Assembly: GCF_002858765.1 (NCBI RefSeq)
Contig: NZ_PJRP01000011.1
Location: forward strand, 1 to 64,000
Length of the DNA: 64,000 nucleotides
Direction: 5' to 3'
From: Cupriavidus pauculus
Lineage (GTDB): Bacteria; Pseudomonadota; Gammaproteobacteria; Burkholderiales; Burkholderiaceae
Shown: positions 42,707 through 51,879 of the stretch, piece by piece
How positions within the stretch are numbered: position 1 is the stretch's first letter
Layout of the letters: each line of letters begins with the position of its first letter
Program-made: the position numbers and the translations under genes
The notes under the pieces: model-generated
Told to the model about the DNA's origin: nothing
What the model saw: only the letters and a program-made list of their open reading frames with translations
The model's database searches: none

Positions 42707-43498
42707 ATGAGGATCGGCAAACAGAAGGACCCCTACACGGCCATTTCGACGGCCAATGCCCACAGCATCACCATTCGTGGCAAAGATCTGTGCCGTGACT
42801 TGATAGGCAAAGTCGATTTTCCCGACTTCTATTACTTCCTGTTGACCGGAACGGAAGCGACACCCGCACAGAGTCGGCTGGTCAATGCTGCACTCGTCGC
42901 CCTTGCCGAGCACGGATTGACGCCGACTGTTCAAGCTGCCCGAATGACATACGACGCGGACCCCGCCGCGCTCCAGGGCGCGGTGGCAGCCGGGATCCTG
43001 GGAGCAGGGACGGTGGTCATGGGCACGTCCGAGCTGTGCGGCCGTTTCTTGCACGATATCGTGACGACGCAAGCGGAGTCGGGTGAAGCCCTCGAAGACG
43101 TCGTTGCACGTAAGCTCAAAGCACGCAAAGCCGCTGGGCAAACTGTTCCGGGATACGGTCATCCGCTACATGGCGCCGGGGACCCGCGCACAGCGCGCAT
43201 GCTGACGCTCGCAAAGGAATTGGGCGTCGCCGGTCCCTACCTAGACGCCCTCTTCGCCGTGGAGCGAACGATCCCTGAGATCTACGCCCGCACCCTACCG
43301 ATCAATGTCTCTGGCTCTATTCCGGCCGTGCTCCTTCAGGCCGGCTTCCCGGTGGGCGCGCTGAAGGGCATTCCGATCCTTGCGCGTACGGCCGGGCTGC
43401 TCGCGCACCTGTTCGAAGAGGCGTCCCGGCCCATTGGCTTCATGATGGCCGACCATGCTGACCAGTCGATCCTCTACGACGGTCCCGTCGCGAACTAG
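42707..43498 (+). CDS. Citrate-synthase-fold lyase, citryl-CoA-lyase-like
   Basis: The 263-residue protein has the small citrate-synthase-type fold with the catalytic-histidine region VPGYGHPLHGAGDPRTARML and the second histidine near FEEASRPIGFMMADHADQSI. It is much shorter than citrate synthase (about 430), as are enzymes annotated as citryl-CoA lyase in this group, which split a 3-hydroxy-3-carboxy-type acyl-CoA into acetyl-CoA and a 2-oxoacid. A strong ribosome site AGGAGGAGA precedes the ATG. It is first in a set with a Bug protein, an acyl-CoA ligase and a dehydrogenase, so its substrate may be a branched citryl- or citramalyl-like CoA ester. Confidence 0.82.
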   Translation: MRIGKQKDPYTAISTANAHSITIRGKDLCRDLIGKVDFPDFYYFLLTGTEATPAQSRLVNAALVALAEHGLTPTVQAARMTYDADPAALQGAVAAGILGAGTVVMGTSELCGRFLHDIVTTQAESGEALEDVVARKLKARKAAGQTVPGYGHPLHGAGDPRTARMLTLAKELGVAGPYLDALFAVERTIPEIYARTLPINVSGSIPAVLLQAGFPVGALKGIPILARTAGLLAHLFEEASRPIGFMMADHADQSILYDGPVAN

Positions 43499-43533
43499 GA
43501 ATCGCCGCACAAAATAATATTGGAGAGACAGTC

Positions 43534-44505
43534 ATGACGAAAGCATTCTTAAACGCGGTGTTGGCCACGAGCATTGCCGCGCTTGCACAGGCAATGCCAG
43601 GGGGAGCACAAGCTGCCGATTCGAGCAAGACGGTGCAGATCATCGTGCCCTATTCGGCCGGTGGTACTACCGATCGAATCGCTCGCATCGTGGCGAATGG
43701 CCTTACGCAGGAGCTTGGCGAGACATATGTCGTGGTCAACAAGCCGGGCGCGGGAGGCACGCTAGGCACCGCTGAAGTGGCCAGGGCCAAGCCTGACGGC
43801 TATACGTTGGGCGTGGTGTTTGATTCCCAGGCCGTCAATCAGTACATGTTCAAGTCGCTGTCGTATGACACGTTCAAATCCTTTAGCTACGTGACGCTAG
43901 TGGTCTCGGCGCCTCATGTGCTTGTTACCGGCAAATCCTATCCGTCGCTGCCAGCGCTGCTGCAGGCCGCCAAAGCCAAGCCAGGTACGGTGTCGTTCGG
44001 TTCGACAGGACAGGGCACGTCGAACCATCTCTATCCTTTGCTGTTGGGAAATCTCGCGAGCGTTGAGCTCTTGCCGGTGCCTTATCAGGGCGGCGGCGGC
44101 TCATTCCTCCCAGATCTGTTGTCGGGCCGCTATGACATGGCCTCTGGGACGCTCGGATACTTCCTGCCGTACATCAAGGACGGGCGGCTGCGGGCGATAG
44201 CTACGGGCGGGGTCAAACGTTCGCCGCTCCTGCCCAATGTGCCGACTGTTGCGGAAACCTACCCGGGCTTCGAAGCGTCGTCGTGGGTCGGGCTTATCGC
44301 GCCAGCCGGGCTGCCAAAAGAGACCGCTGACCGCCTGCGAAACGCGCTCCGGCATGCGCTCGGCACGCCGGCGCTGAAAGAGCAATTGCTGGCGGAAGGC
44401 TACGACATCGAAGTGTCGTCGTCCGACGCGTTCGTTGCTCGGGTACGCAATGAGTCAGAACGTCTTGGTGCGCTCATCAAGGACAAGAAATTGGGTGAGC
44501 AATGA
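43534..44505 (+). CDS. Bug-family tripartite tricarboxylate transporter binding protein
   Basis: The 323-residue protein has a signal peptide (ending GGAQAADS) and the mature start VQIIVPYSAGGTTDRIARIV, VNKPGAGGTLGTAEVARAKP and GQGTSNHLYPLLLGNLASVE. It is a periplasmic carboxylate-capturing protein. It starts 35 bp after the lyase gene with GGAGAGACAG upstream, and its stop overlaps the acyl-CoA ligase start (ATGA). Its ligand is likely the acid activated by that ligase. Confidence 0.92.
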   Translation: MTKAFLNAVLATSIAALAQAMPGGAQAADSSKTVQIIVPYSAGGTTDRIARIVANGLTQELGETYVVVNKPGAGGTLGTAEVARAKPDGYTLGVVFDSQAVNQYMFKSLSYDTFKSFSYVTLVVSAPHVLVTGKSYPSLPALLQAAKAKPGTVSFGSTGQGTSNHLYPLLLGNLASVELLPVPYQGGGGSFLPDLLSGRYDMASGTLGYFLPYIKDGRLRAIATGGVKRSPLLPNVPTVAETYPGFEASSWVGLIAPAGLPKETADRLRNALRHALGTPALKEQLLAEGYDIEVSSSDAFVARVRNESERLGALIKDKKLGEQ

Positions 44506-46112
44506 TGGCGGAGAAGATGGTAATGAAGCGCCCCAATGAAGGCGATGCAGCGTCGGCACTATTCTCTGTTGCCGGTGTCGGCGACATGATCGTCAACGCA
44601 CTGGAGCGCCATGCGGAGAGGACGGCATTTGTTTGCCAGGGTGAACCCATAACGTACGCACATATCGCTCAGCAGATCAGCCGCACGTTGCAGTATTTTG
44701 AAGCGTTAGGCCTGAAGCGTGGCGACGCAATCATGCAACTCACGGGAAACCGCCACGAAATGTTTGTGGTGATGGCCGCCGCATTCATTGGTGGCTACGT
44801 TTCCGTGATTCCGAACTATTCGGCTAGTTTCGAAGATCATCGCTATATGTTGGAGGATAGCGGTGCCGTGCTACTTGTCGTGGATGCCGCGCGTGCTTCG
44901 CGCGGTGAGCAGCTACTGGCCGCGGCACAACGACCGCTTCGTCTTGCCGCTCATGATCCCGTGCCGGACACCACGGATTTCTGGGGCGCCGTAGAAAGGT
45001 ACACGCCCCGACCACTGGAGGCACTAGATCAGCCGGCTGACAACATCCGGCTGATCTATACGGGCGGCACCACCGGTGTTCCAAAAGGCGTCATGACTGA
45101 AAGCCGCGCGCTTGCGTTCGCGTCCCTGTTGCACATTGCCGAGCAAGGCTTCGATACCGCGGTTCGCCTCCTTGTTTCTTCTCCACTGTCGCATGGTGCG
45201 GGCGCACTGGTTATTCCGGTGCTGGTGAAGGGCGGGACCGTGGTCATCCACGACGGATTTGATGTCGACAAGACGCTTGAGGCTATTGCTCAACGACAGG
45301 CGACTGTGCTCTTTGTCGTCCCCACCATGTTGTACATGCTAATGGATCACCCGCGTATTGGCAGCGTGGATCTCCGTGGTCTGCGACGCATTATCTACAC
45401 TGCCGCACCGATCTCGGAAAGTCGGCTCGCGCATGCCTTGTCGTTGTTCGGCCCGATTCTCCATCAAAACTACGGTCAAACAGAAGTGCCAGGAACCATC
45501 CTGGCATTGACCGCTGAAGATCATCTTCATCCTCACGGCGACAAGCTCACCTCGGCTGGCAAGCCCTATCCATGTGTGGCGGTGCGACTTGTCGACGAGA
45601 ACGATAACGTTCTGCCTCGCGGCGGCAGCATCGGTGAGTTATGTGTGCGAGCGCCGCACGTCACGCGAGGCTATTGGAACAAGCCCGAAGCGACGAACGA
45701 ATTGCTACGGGATGGCTGGCTCCATACAGGGGATATGGCGTTTCAGGACAATGACGGCTACTTCCATATCGTCGATCGCAAGAAAGACATGATCATCTCG
45801 GGAGGGTTCAATGTCTATCCGCAGGAGGTCGAGAACTCGCTGGCCAGTCACCCTGCGATTGCAAACGCCGCTGTGATCGGTGTTCCGCATGAGAAGTGGG
45901 GCGAGGCAGTCAAGGCTATCGTGGTGTTGCGGGCAGGATCGTCAGCAACTGAGCAGGCATTGATTGCCCACGTACGAGAGCGCAAGGGCCCCACGATGGC
46001 GCCGAAAACGGTGGAGTTCGTGGATTCGCTTCCTCTGACTGCGCTTGGCAAGATCGACAAGAAAGCCCTCCGCGCCCAGTATTGGCAGGGTCACGCAAAG
46101 GCGGTAGCGTAG
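44502..46112 (+). CDS. Acyl-CoA synthetase (AMP-forming, ANL superfamily)
   Basis: The 536-residue ligase shows the P-loop IYTGGTTGVPKGVM, the A4-A5 region QNYGQTEVPGTIL, the A7-A8 hinge GWLHTGDMAFQDNDGYFHIV and DRKKDMIISGGFNVYPQEVE, and the C-terminal catalytic lysine region PLTALGKIDKKALR. It activates an organic acid with ATP to its CoA ester. The start overlaps the Bug stop by 4 bp; several close ATGs (44502, 44505, 44517) make the exact start uncertain. It lies between the binding protein and a zinc-less dehydrogenase. Confidence 0.92.
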   Translation: MMAEKMVMKRPNEGDAASALFSVAGVGDMIVNALERHAERTAFVCQGEPITYAHIAQQISRTLQYFEALGLKRGDAIMQLTGNRHEMFVVMAAAFIGGYVSVIPNYSASFEDHRYMLEDSGAVLLVVDAARASRGEQLLAAAQRPLRLAAHDPVPDTTDFWGAVERYTPRPLEALDQPADNIRLIYTGGTTGVPKGVMTESRALAFASLLHIAEQGFDTAVRLLVSSPLSHGAGALVIPVLVKGGTVVIHDGFDVDKTLEAIAQRQATVLFVVPTMLYMLMDHPRIGSVDLRGLRRIIYTAAPISESRLAHALSLFGPILHQNYGQTEVPGTILALTAEDHLHPHGDKLTSAGKPYPCVAVRLVDENDNVLPRGGSIGELCVRAPHVTRGYWNKPEATNELLRDGWLHTGDMAFQDNDGYFHIVDRKKDMIISGGFNVYPQEVENSLASHPAIANAAVIGVPHEKWGEAVKAIVVLRAGSSATEQALIAHVRERKGPTMAPKTVEFVDSLPLTALGKIDKKALRAQYWQGHAKAVA

Positions 46113-46160
46113 CTTGATCCGCCGCAAGGCTTCTTCCAGAAAATGGGTAAGGGCAGAGCA

Positions 46161-47129
46161 ATGAAAACGGTTGTCATGAGGAATATTGGCGATGTCGATG
46201 TCCTCGAATACGTCGACCGTCGGGACCCGACCCCATGGCCGGGCGAAGTATTGGTGGGCGTTGCTGCGGCCGGTGTGAACTTCATGGATATCGTTGTGCG
46301 TCAGGGCGTGGCCTGGACCGGGGTGTCGAATCCAAAGCCACTTGGCGTCGAAGGGGCGGGGCGGGTGCTTGCCGTTGGAGAGGGTGTGAGCGACTTTGCC
46401 GTTGGAGATCGCGTGGCCTGGGCTTACGCGCCTGGCAGCTACGCGGAGCAAATCACGATGCCGGCCGAATCGCTGGTGCCACTTCCTGACGACATCGATT
46501 TCCGCACGGCGGCCTCAGTGATGATGAACGGTCTGACTGCCAGCCACTTTGCCACGGAGTTCTATCCGGTCCAGGAAGGAGACATCGCCTTGGTGCACTC
46601 GGCGGCAGGCGGTGTCGGCTCGCTGCTGACGCAAATCATCAAACTGCGCGGGGGACGGGTTATAGGCCGCGTCTCCTCTGAAGCCAAGCGACGCGTGGCG
46701 ATGGAGGCTGGCGTGGACAACCTGTTGGTGGACAGTGGCGGCACTTTCGTGAGCGCCGTCATGCGCCTGACCAATGGGGAAGGGGTGCACGTTGTGTATG
46801 GCGGAGCGGGGCCGGCGTCGTTCAAGGCGTCGTTGAGAGCACTCCGCCGCGCGGGAACCTATTGCTGGCCCGGTCCGCTGCTAGAGCCTTCGAGGGCGAT
46901 TGAGCTGTTCAGCTTGCCCAATAGCATCAAGATCGGTTTCGCTGTATTCGCAGACCATATCCGGACGCCGGCATTGTTGCGTCAACGCTCTGCCTCGCTG
47001 TTCGATTGGGTACGCCAAGGCAAGCTGAAGGCTTTCAGCGGCGGCGAGTATGCACTTTCCGACGCGGCCCATGCACATGCCGATTTGGGGAGCCGCAAGA
47101 CTTCGGGGAAATTGATACTCATCCCGTGA
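46161..47129 (+). CDS. Quinone-oxidoreductase-like NADPH dehydrogenase (MDR family)
   Basis: The 322-residue enzyme has the quinone oxidoreductase pattern: GVAAAGVNFMDIVVRQGVAW, GVEGAGRVLAVGEGVSDFAV and the NADPH site LVHSAAGGVGSLLTQIIK. No zinc-ligand cysteines or histidines typical of alcohol dehydrogenases are present. It probably reduces a quinone or enoyl-type substrate. ATG at 46143 is an alternative start; 46161 is preferred because the residues from there align with the family start. It is the end of the first block of the CoA-thioester region. Confidence 0.88.
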   Translation: MKTVVMRNIGDVDVLEYVDRRDPTPWPGEVLVGVAAAGVNFMDIVVRQGVAWTGVSNPKPLGVEGAGRVLAVGEGVSDFAVGDRVAWAYAPGSYAEQITMPAESLVPLPDDIDFRTAASVMMNGLTASHFATEFYPVQEGDIALVHSAAGGVGSLLTQIIKLRGGRVIGRVSSEAKRRVAMEAGVDNLLVDSGGTFVSAVMRLTNGEGVHVVYGGAGPASFKASLRALRRAGTYCWPGPLLEPSRAIELFSLPNSIKIGFAVFADHIRTPALLRQRSASLFDWVRQGKLKAFSGGEYALSDAAHAHADLGSRKTSGKLILIP

Positions 47130-47282
47130 CGCCGTGGCAATATCCTCCGTGGGATCCGCCTGGAAGAATACGTAAAGAGACGTGCTCTCCTGTGATGTCG
47201 TGAGGCGGGCGCTTCTCCACGGAACGCCTCGATCCGCGATGGGGCATGGCACTGCGGGAAGGCCACAATCAGACATACTTGT

Positions 47283-47546
47283 CTAGGCGCTGGGAGTCGC
47301 GTCAAGCTGCTCAACTGCTTCGGAAAGTGCGGACTTCAGCCATTCAAGAGCCTCCGCTTGCGGTGCTCCTTTGCGGCTTAGGATAGTTACGCCGAGTTGA
47401 TTCTTGATTCGTAACGCCATCGCTTTTCCCAATGCCGTCCACCTGTCACTGCGGTCAAGAACGATTCCGAATCCGCTGGCTCTCGTGGCGTGCATCTGAG
47501 CCCAGACGTGCTGGGGAGAGAATTGTTGAGCGCGCCCAACGAGCAC
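47283..47546 (-). pseudogene. Fragment resembling an IclR-type effector-domain end
   Basis: The frame reads WAQMHATRASGFGIVLDRSD, then ALGKAMALRIKNQLGVTIL and a terminal helix SALSEAVEQLDA, which resembles the end of an IclR effector domain (RxxGFA-type segment, later strand and final helix). There is no DNA-binding part and no proper start. The match is by eye and weak, so this may instead be noise from intergenic DNA. Confidence 0.35.
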
Positions 47547-47902
47547 TTCGGCGGTGAGGTACCTTTGACACTGTTGGAATCAGATGCCGGCGCAGCCGGT
47601 GATATGGCCGATATGGAGCGTTGGATTGCCGAGCATCCGACGACGCCACGGACGGAGCAGCCGAACACAGCCCAGCAGAGGACTGGCGTCCGAGGTCGCT
47701 GGATTAGGGAATACCCGTGTCCAGTGCTGGCTTGGCGCCATAAACCTATTACTGCTCAATGCCTTGCGGGGCGTTGAAAAACCACGAAGGCAAGCTTCGA
47801 ATCTTTCGGATAGGTGCCGTAGCCGGCCAAAAATATACTGCGTCGACAACAAAAACGCGGGTCACGCTCGTGACTATGTGCACAACGACGCAGGAGACAA
47901 CG
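47547..47902. other. Intergenic stretch before the third Bug gene
   Basis: No gene is supported here. A plus-strand open frame at 47490-47777 contains HFGGEVPLTLLESDAGAAGD, which faintly recalls the C-terminus of a ParS/MbcA-type antitoxin, but it lacks a partner toxin and I do not annotate it. Confidence 0.3.
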
Positions 47903-48895
47903 ATGATTCAAAGCTTTGCCCGCCGACGCCTTCTCGCGACGATCGGTGCTTCCCTGGCACTTGGCGGCGCTACCCTATCGACAGCTCACGCCGACACTTA
48001 TCCGAGTAAGCCAGTCACCATCGTGGTGGCGTTCGCACCTGGCGGCATGACGGATATCGTCGGTCGGCTGGTCGCCGCGGAGCTCAGCGAATCGCTCAAG
48101 CAGAGCTTCGTCGTGGAGAACCGGCCTGGCGCAGCGGGGCAGATTGCGACGGAGTACGTCGCTCGCAAGCCGGCCGATGGGTACACGCTTCTGCTCAGCG
48201 CAACGGGTCATGTCATTGGTCCGGCCGTCCAGAAGTCAGTTCGGTATCGGCCGGTGCTGGACTTCGAGCCCATCGCGCTGATCGCGAAAGCCCCCAACAT
48301 GCTGGTGGTGAATCCTTCGGTCCCTGTCCACACCGTGCCGGAGTTCGTGAAGTGGGCCAAAGAACAGGGCAGTGTTCCCTATGGGTCGGCCGGGGCGGGT
48401 GGCTCAACCCACTTGGCGGGCGAGTTGTTCCGCCATATGACAGGGGCGCCGCTCGTCCATGTTCCATACAAAGGGGCATCCCCCTCGACGCAAGCCGTTG
48501 TGGCAGGGCAGATTCCCGTTGTCTTCCAGGATTCGATGAGCGTGTCCGCGTTTGTCGCAGCAGGAAAGCTACGCCCAATTGCTGTGACTGGCGCGGAGCG
48601 CAGCAAGCTGTTCCCGGACGTACCGACCATCGCGGAGGCCGGTTACAAGAACTTCGATGCCTACACCTGGCTTGGCCTGTACGCCCCCGCCGGCACGCCG
48701 CAGGCAATCGTCACGCGCCTCAACGCGGAGGTCAACCGCATCATGGCGTCGCCTGACATGGTTGCGAAGCTCAAGCGGCAACAAGCAGAAGCAGCGGGCG
48801 GGCTGAATCCGGCGGAGTTCAGGAAGTATGTCGAGGCCGAAGTGATCAAGTGGCAAAACACCGTGAAGATCACCGGCGTACACATCGAGCAGTGA
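47903..48895 (+). CDS. Bug-family tripartite tricarboxylate transporter binding protein
   Basis: The 330-residue protein has a Tat-like signal (MIQSFARRRLLATIGASLAL, ending TAHADT) and mature features YPSKPVTIVVAFAPGGMTDI and ENRPGAAGQIATEYVARKPA. The start at 47903 follows AGGAGACAACG; ATG at 47876 is an in-frame alternative with worse spacing. It is 7 bp before the Zn-ribbon OB gene and probably delivers the substrate for the thiolase-fold and CoA-transferase genes. Confidence 0.92.
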   Translation: MIQSFARRRLLATIGASLALGGATLSTAHADTYPSKPVTIVVAFAPGGMTDIVGRLVAAELSESLKQSFVVENRPGAAGQIATEYVARKPADGYTLLLSATGHVIGPAVQKSVRYRPVLDFEPIALIAKAPNMLVVNPSVPVHTVPEFVKWAKEQGSVPYGSAGAGGSTHLAGELFRHMTGAPLVHVPYKGASPSTQAVVAGQIPVVFQDSMSVSAFVAAGKLRPIAVTGAERSKLFPDVPTIAEAGYKNFDAYTWLGLYAPAGTPQAIVTRLNAEVNRIMASPDMVAKLKRQQAEAAGGLNPAEFRKYVEAEVIKWQNTVKITGVHIEQ

Positions 48896-48902
48896 GGGCG
48901 GT

Positions 48903-49283
48903 ATGGCTGACAGCAACGTGCAGAGTGCCGATGAACATTACTTCGGCCGACTGGCGCAAGGGGTATTCGAAATCCCTAAATGCCTTGAGTGTGACCGGTA
49001 TCACTTCTTTCCCCGCGTCATTTGTCCGTATTGCGGTTCGCTTGCGCTGCAATGGACGGCGCCAACGGGACTGGGTCGCGTCTATTCCACCACCGTGGTT
49101 CGAGGCAAGGAGACGAGTCACAACGTTTGTCTCGTGGATCTTGACGAGGGGCCGCGCTTGATGAGCCGCGTCGTCGGAATCGAACCCGGCGATGTGAAGA
49201 TTGGTGCCAGGGTGAAGGCAATGATTGCGCAGGAGGGTGAAGGCGTTCTCCTTGTGTTCAGCCCGACGGGAGGGCCGCAATGA
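48903..49283 (+). CDS. DUF35 Zn-ribbon/OB-fold protein
   Basis: The 126-residue protein has the Zn-ribbon cysteines in KCLECDRYHF and VICPYCGSLAL (two CxxC pairs), then an OB-fold (GRVYSTTVVRGKETSHNVCL, RLMSRVVGIEPGDVKIGARV). DUF35 proteins are partners of thiolase-fold enzymes; the steroid ChsH2-Ltp2 aldolase is the known case. Its stop overlaps the start of the thiolase-fold gene by 4 bp, supporting a complex. Confidence 0.9.
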   Translation: MADSNVQSADEHYFGRLAQGVFEIPKCLECDRYHFFPRVICPYCGSLALQWTAPTGLGRVYSTTVVRGKETSHNVCLVDLDEGPRLMSRVVGIEPGDVKIGARVKAMIAQEGEGVLLVFSPTGGPQ

Positions 49284-50443
49284 CGAAAGCAACTGACCGC
49301 GGTGGCGTGGCGATTCTCGGCACAGGGCTGGCTGGCCTTGGGCACGCCGGGGGGCGTACAGAGCAGGAGATCATCGCCCAGGCGGCGAAGGCAGCCGTTG
49401 CAGCGAGCGGGCTGCGCATGGCCGACATCGACGGCGTCATCACCTCCAGCCTGACGTCTCCCTGGTGGGTCATGCGGATGTCCGAGTATCTGGGTATCCG
49501 GCCGAAATTCTCCGACAGCACAATGTTCGGTGGCTCGTCCTTCATTGCGGACATCCGCATTGCCGCGATGGCAATCGAAGCGGGAGAATGCGAGAACGTG
49601 CTGATTTGCTATGGCAGTAATCCTCGTAGCATACCGAGTAGTTCGCGTGTGAATGCGATGCGCGCGGAGCTGGATCCTCAGCCCTACGAGCATCCATACA
49701 AGCCGTTTAACCCGGTCACCAGCTATGCACTGGCGGCAGCCCGCCACATGCATGAGTACGGCACCACGCGTACGCAGCTGGCCGAAGTGGCAGTGGCTGC
49801 GCGCAAATGGGCGCAACTCAATCCCGATGCGTTTGCCCGCGAACCCCTCAGCGTTGACGACGTCATCCATGCAAAGATGATTTCGGATCCGCTGACGGTG
49901 CGCGATTGTTGCCTTGTCACGGATGGCGCGGGCGCATTCGTCGTCACGCGTGCTGACAGGGCGAAGGCACTCCATGCCAAGCCAATCTATATATTGGGCG
50001 TCGGCCATGCCCATTGGCACCGCCAGATTTCGTGCATGGAGGACTTGACCCGGACGCCCGCCATCGATTCCGGCGCCAAGGCCTTTGCGCAAGCCGGCCT
50101 GGCGCCCAAGGATATCGACGTGGTCGAGTTGTACGACGCGTTCACAATCAACCCCATTCTCTTTCTCGAAGACCTTGGATTCTGTGCGAAGGGAGAAGGC
50201 GGTGCCTTCGTTTCCGGCGGTCGCGTCGCCCCGGGCGGTGATTTCCCAATGAATACAAACGGGGGTGGACTGTCATGCGTGCACCCTGGGATGTACAGCA
50301 TCTTCCTGGTCATTGAAGCTGTCACGCAATTGCGCAGGGAAGCCGGGGAGCGCCAGGTCGCTGGCGCAGAGACGGCGCTGGTGCACGGAAACGGCGGTGT
50401 CCTGTCGAGCCAGGCCACTGCCATTCTTTCGGCGATTCAATAG
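49280..50443 (+). CDS. Thiolase-fold protein lacking both catalytic cysteines (SCP2/Ltp2-like)
   Basis: The 387-residue protein has the thiolase fold, with SGLRMADIDGVITSSL early, the central ELYDAFTINPILFLEDLGFC, and NGGGLSCVHPGMYSIFLVIE near the end. At the place of the nucleophilic cysteine (about residues 82-88) the sequence is TMFGGSSF, and at the second cysteine position the sequence is HGNGGVLSSQA, so neither catalytic cysteine is present. The adjacent DUF35 partner and this lack recall the Ltp2 retro-aldolase branch, so it may cleave or form a beta-hydroxyacyl-CoA rather than carry out thiolysis. The family is firm; the reaction is inferred. Confidence 0.85.
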   Translation: MTKATDRGGVAILGTGLAGLGHAGGRTEQEIIAQAAKAAVAASGLRMADIDGVITSSLTSPWWVMRMSEYLGIRPKFSDSTMFGGSSFIADIRIAAMAIEAGECENVLICYGSNPRSIPSSSRVNAMRAELDPQPYEHPYKPFNPVTSYALAAARHMHEYGTTRTQLAEVAVAARKWAQLNPDAFAREPLSVDDVIHAKMISDPLTVRDCCLVTDGAGAFVVTRADRAKALHAKPIYILGVGHAHWHRQISCMEDLTRTPAIDSGAKAFAQAGLAPKDIDVVELYDAFTINPILFLEDLGFCAKGEGGAFVSGGRVAPGGDFPMNTNGGGLSCVHPGMYSIFLVIEAVTQLRREAGERQVAGAETALVHGNGGVLSSQATAILSAIQ

Positions 50444-50454
50444 GGGGCCTCGCG

Positions 50455-51144
50455 ATGATCGACAAATTTTTCGAGTCCGCGCTGGCAGCAGTCGCGGACG
50501 TTCACGATGGCGCCACGGTCCTGGTCAGCGGATTCGGGACGTCCGGTCAACCGATTGAGCTGCTCGAGGCCCTTGCCGAGCAGGGTGCGCGCGACTTGAC
50601 CATTGTCTGCAACAACGGCGGTACAGGCGAAACAGGACTGGCAAGGCTCATCCGCCTCGGGCGTGTCCGCCGCTTGTTGGCGTCGTATCCGCGGGGCGCC
50701 GAAGCGATGGCCTTCGAAGAGGCGTATGCCGCTGGAAAAATCGAGTTCGAGTGTGTGCCGCAGGGAACGCTGGCCGAGCGCCTGCGCGCTGCCGGGGCTG
50801 GTCTTGGCGGATTCCTCACGCCGACCGGCTATGGCACCAGGCTCGCCGAGGGCAAAGAGACCCGGGTGATAGATGGAGTCGGGTACGTCTTCGAGCGCCC
50901 ATTGCATGGTGACTTCGCGCTGGTCAAAGGCGAGCGCGCCGATCGCTGGGGCAATCTGACCTATCGGAAGGCAGGACGAAACTTTGGTCCGCCCATGTGC
51001 ATGGCTGCCAGGACGGCGATTGTTCAGGTTTCGCAGCGCGCATCACTTGGCGGCATTGACCCTGAGCACATCGTGACGCCTGGCATTTTCGTGAAGCGGC
51101 TGGTCCAGATTGATAGCGTTTCCGGGGAGAACCACCATGGTTGA
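50455..51144 (+). CDS. CoA transferase subunit A (3-oxoacid/3-oxoadipate type)
   Basis: The 229-residue subunit has the family-1 alpha pattern: VHDGATVLVSGFGTSGQPIE, TIVCNNGGTGETGLARLIRL and GTRLAEGKETRVIDGVGYVF, then VKGERADRWGNLTYRKAGRN. With the beta subunit it moves CoA from succinyl-CoA to an oxo- or other acid. It starts 11 bp after the thiolase-fold gene and overlaps the beta gene by 8 bp. Confidence 0.9.
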   Translation: MIDKFFESALAAVADVHDGATVLVSGFGTSGQPIELLEALAEQGARDLTIVCNNGGTGETGLARLIRLGRVRRLLASYPRGAEAMAFEEAYAAGKIEFECVPQGTLAERLRAAGAGLGGFLTPTGYGTRLAEGKETRVIDGVGYVFERPLHGDFALVKGERADRWGNLTYRKAGRNFGPPMCMAARTAIVQVSQRASLGGIDPEHIVTPGIFVKRLVQIDSVSGENHHG

Positions 51145-51790
51145 AAAGCGTACGCGTGGACAGATGGCCGAACGTGTCGCCCGGGATATCCCGCCGGGCT
51201 CGTACGTGAACCTTGGCATTGGCTTGCCCGTACTGGCGCTCAACTATTGGCGACCGGAAGATGAGGTCATCGTTCATAGTGAGAACGGCATTCTCGGGAT
51301 GCGAGCGCTCCAAGACGGAGAGGCGGCGGATCCGGACGTGACGAATGCCGCAAAGCTGCCTGTGGGACTGGTCGAGGGTGGCGCGTATTTCCACCACGCG
51401 GACTCGTTCGCAATGATGCGGGGCGGCCATCTCGACTATTGCGTGCTGGGCGCCTATCAGGTTGGCCAGAACGGTGACCTGGCTAACTGGTCCCTGGGGC
51501 AGGAAGGTGTGGCTGCAGCCGTGGGGGGGGCCATGGACCTTGCCGTCGGCGCGCGCTGCGTCTACGTCATCATGGAGCACGTCACCCGCGAGGGGCTTCC
51601 ACGACTCGTGGAGTCATGCTCCCTTCCTATTACGGGCGCTGGCTGTGTGAAACGCATCTACACGGATCTGGCGACGATCGACGTCACCCCGAAGGGCTTC
51701 CATGCCGTCGAAATGGTGCCCGGGATGTCGCGCGGTCGCCTGCAGGAACTGACAGGGGCCAGGCTGTCTTTCTCCACCGCGTGCACCTGA
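51137..51790 (+). CDS. CoA transferase subunit B (3-oxoacid/3-oxoadipate type)
   Basis: The 217-residue subunit contains the catalytic glutamate at E49 in IVHSENGILGMRALQDGE and YVNLGIGLPVLALNYWRP early. The start at 51137 (MVEKRTRGQMAERV) was chosen over the 51110 start, since it gives an 8-bp overlap with subunit A and the expected N-terminus. It pairs with the preceding gene as a two-subunit transferase. Confidence 0.9.
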   Translation: MVEKRTRGQMAERVARDIPPGSYVNLGIGLPVLALNYWRPEDEVIVHSENGILGMRALQDGEAADPDVTNAAKLPVGLVEGGAYFHHADSFAMMRGGHLDYCVLGAYQVGQNGDLANWSLGQEGVAAAVGGAMDLAVGARCVYVIMEHVTREGLPRLVESCSLPITGAGCVKRIYTDLATIDVTPKGFHAVEMVPGMSRGRLQELTGARLSFSTACT

Positions 51791-51879
51791 GCGTTCTTGC
51801 TCACCTTGTCATTCACAACTGACTTTGCTCTCGCGCCGACCGCCGTTGCCGGCTCGCCGCGTCACTTCCGGGTATCAGG

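Noticed and set aside
47490..47777. Possible ParS/MbcA-type antitoxin end
   Set aside because: Only about 20 residues recall that family, and no partner toxin or clear start exists.
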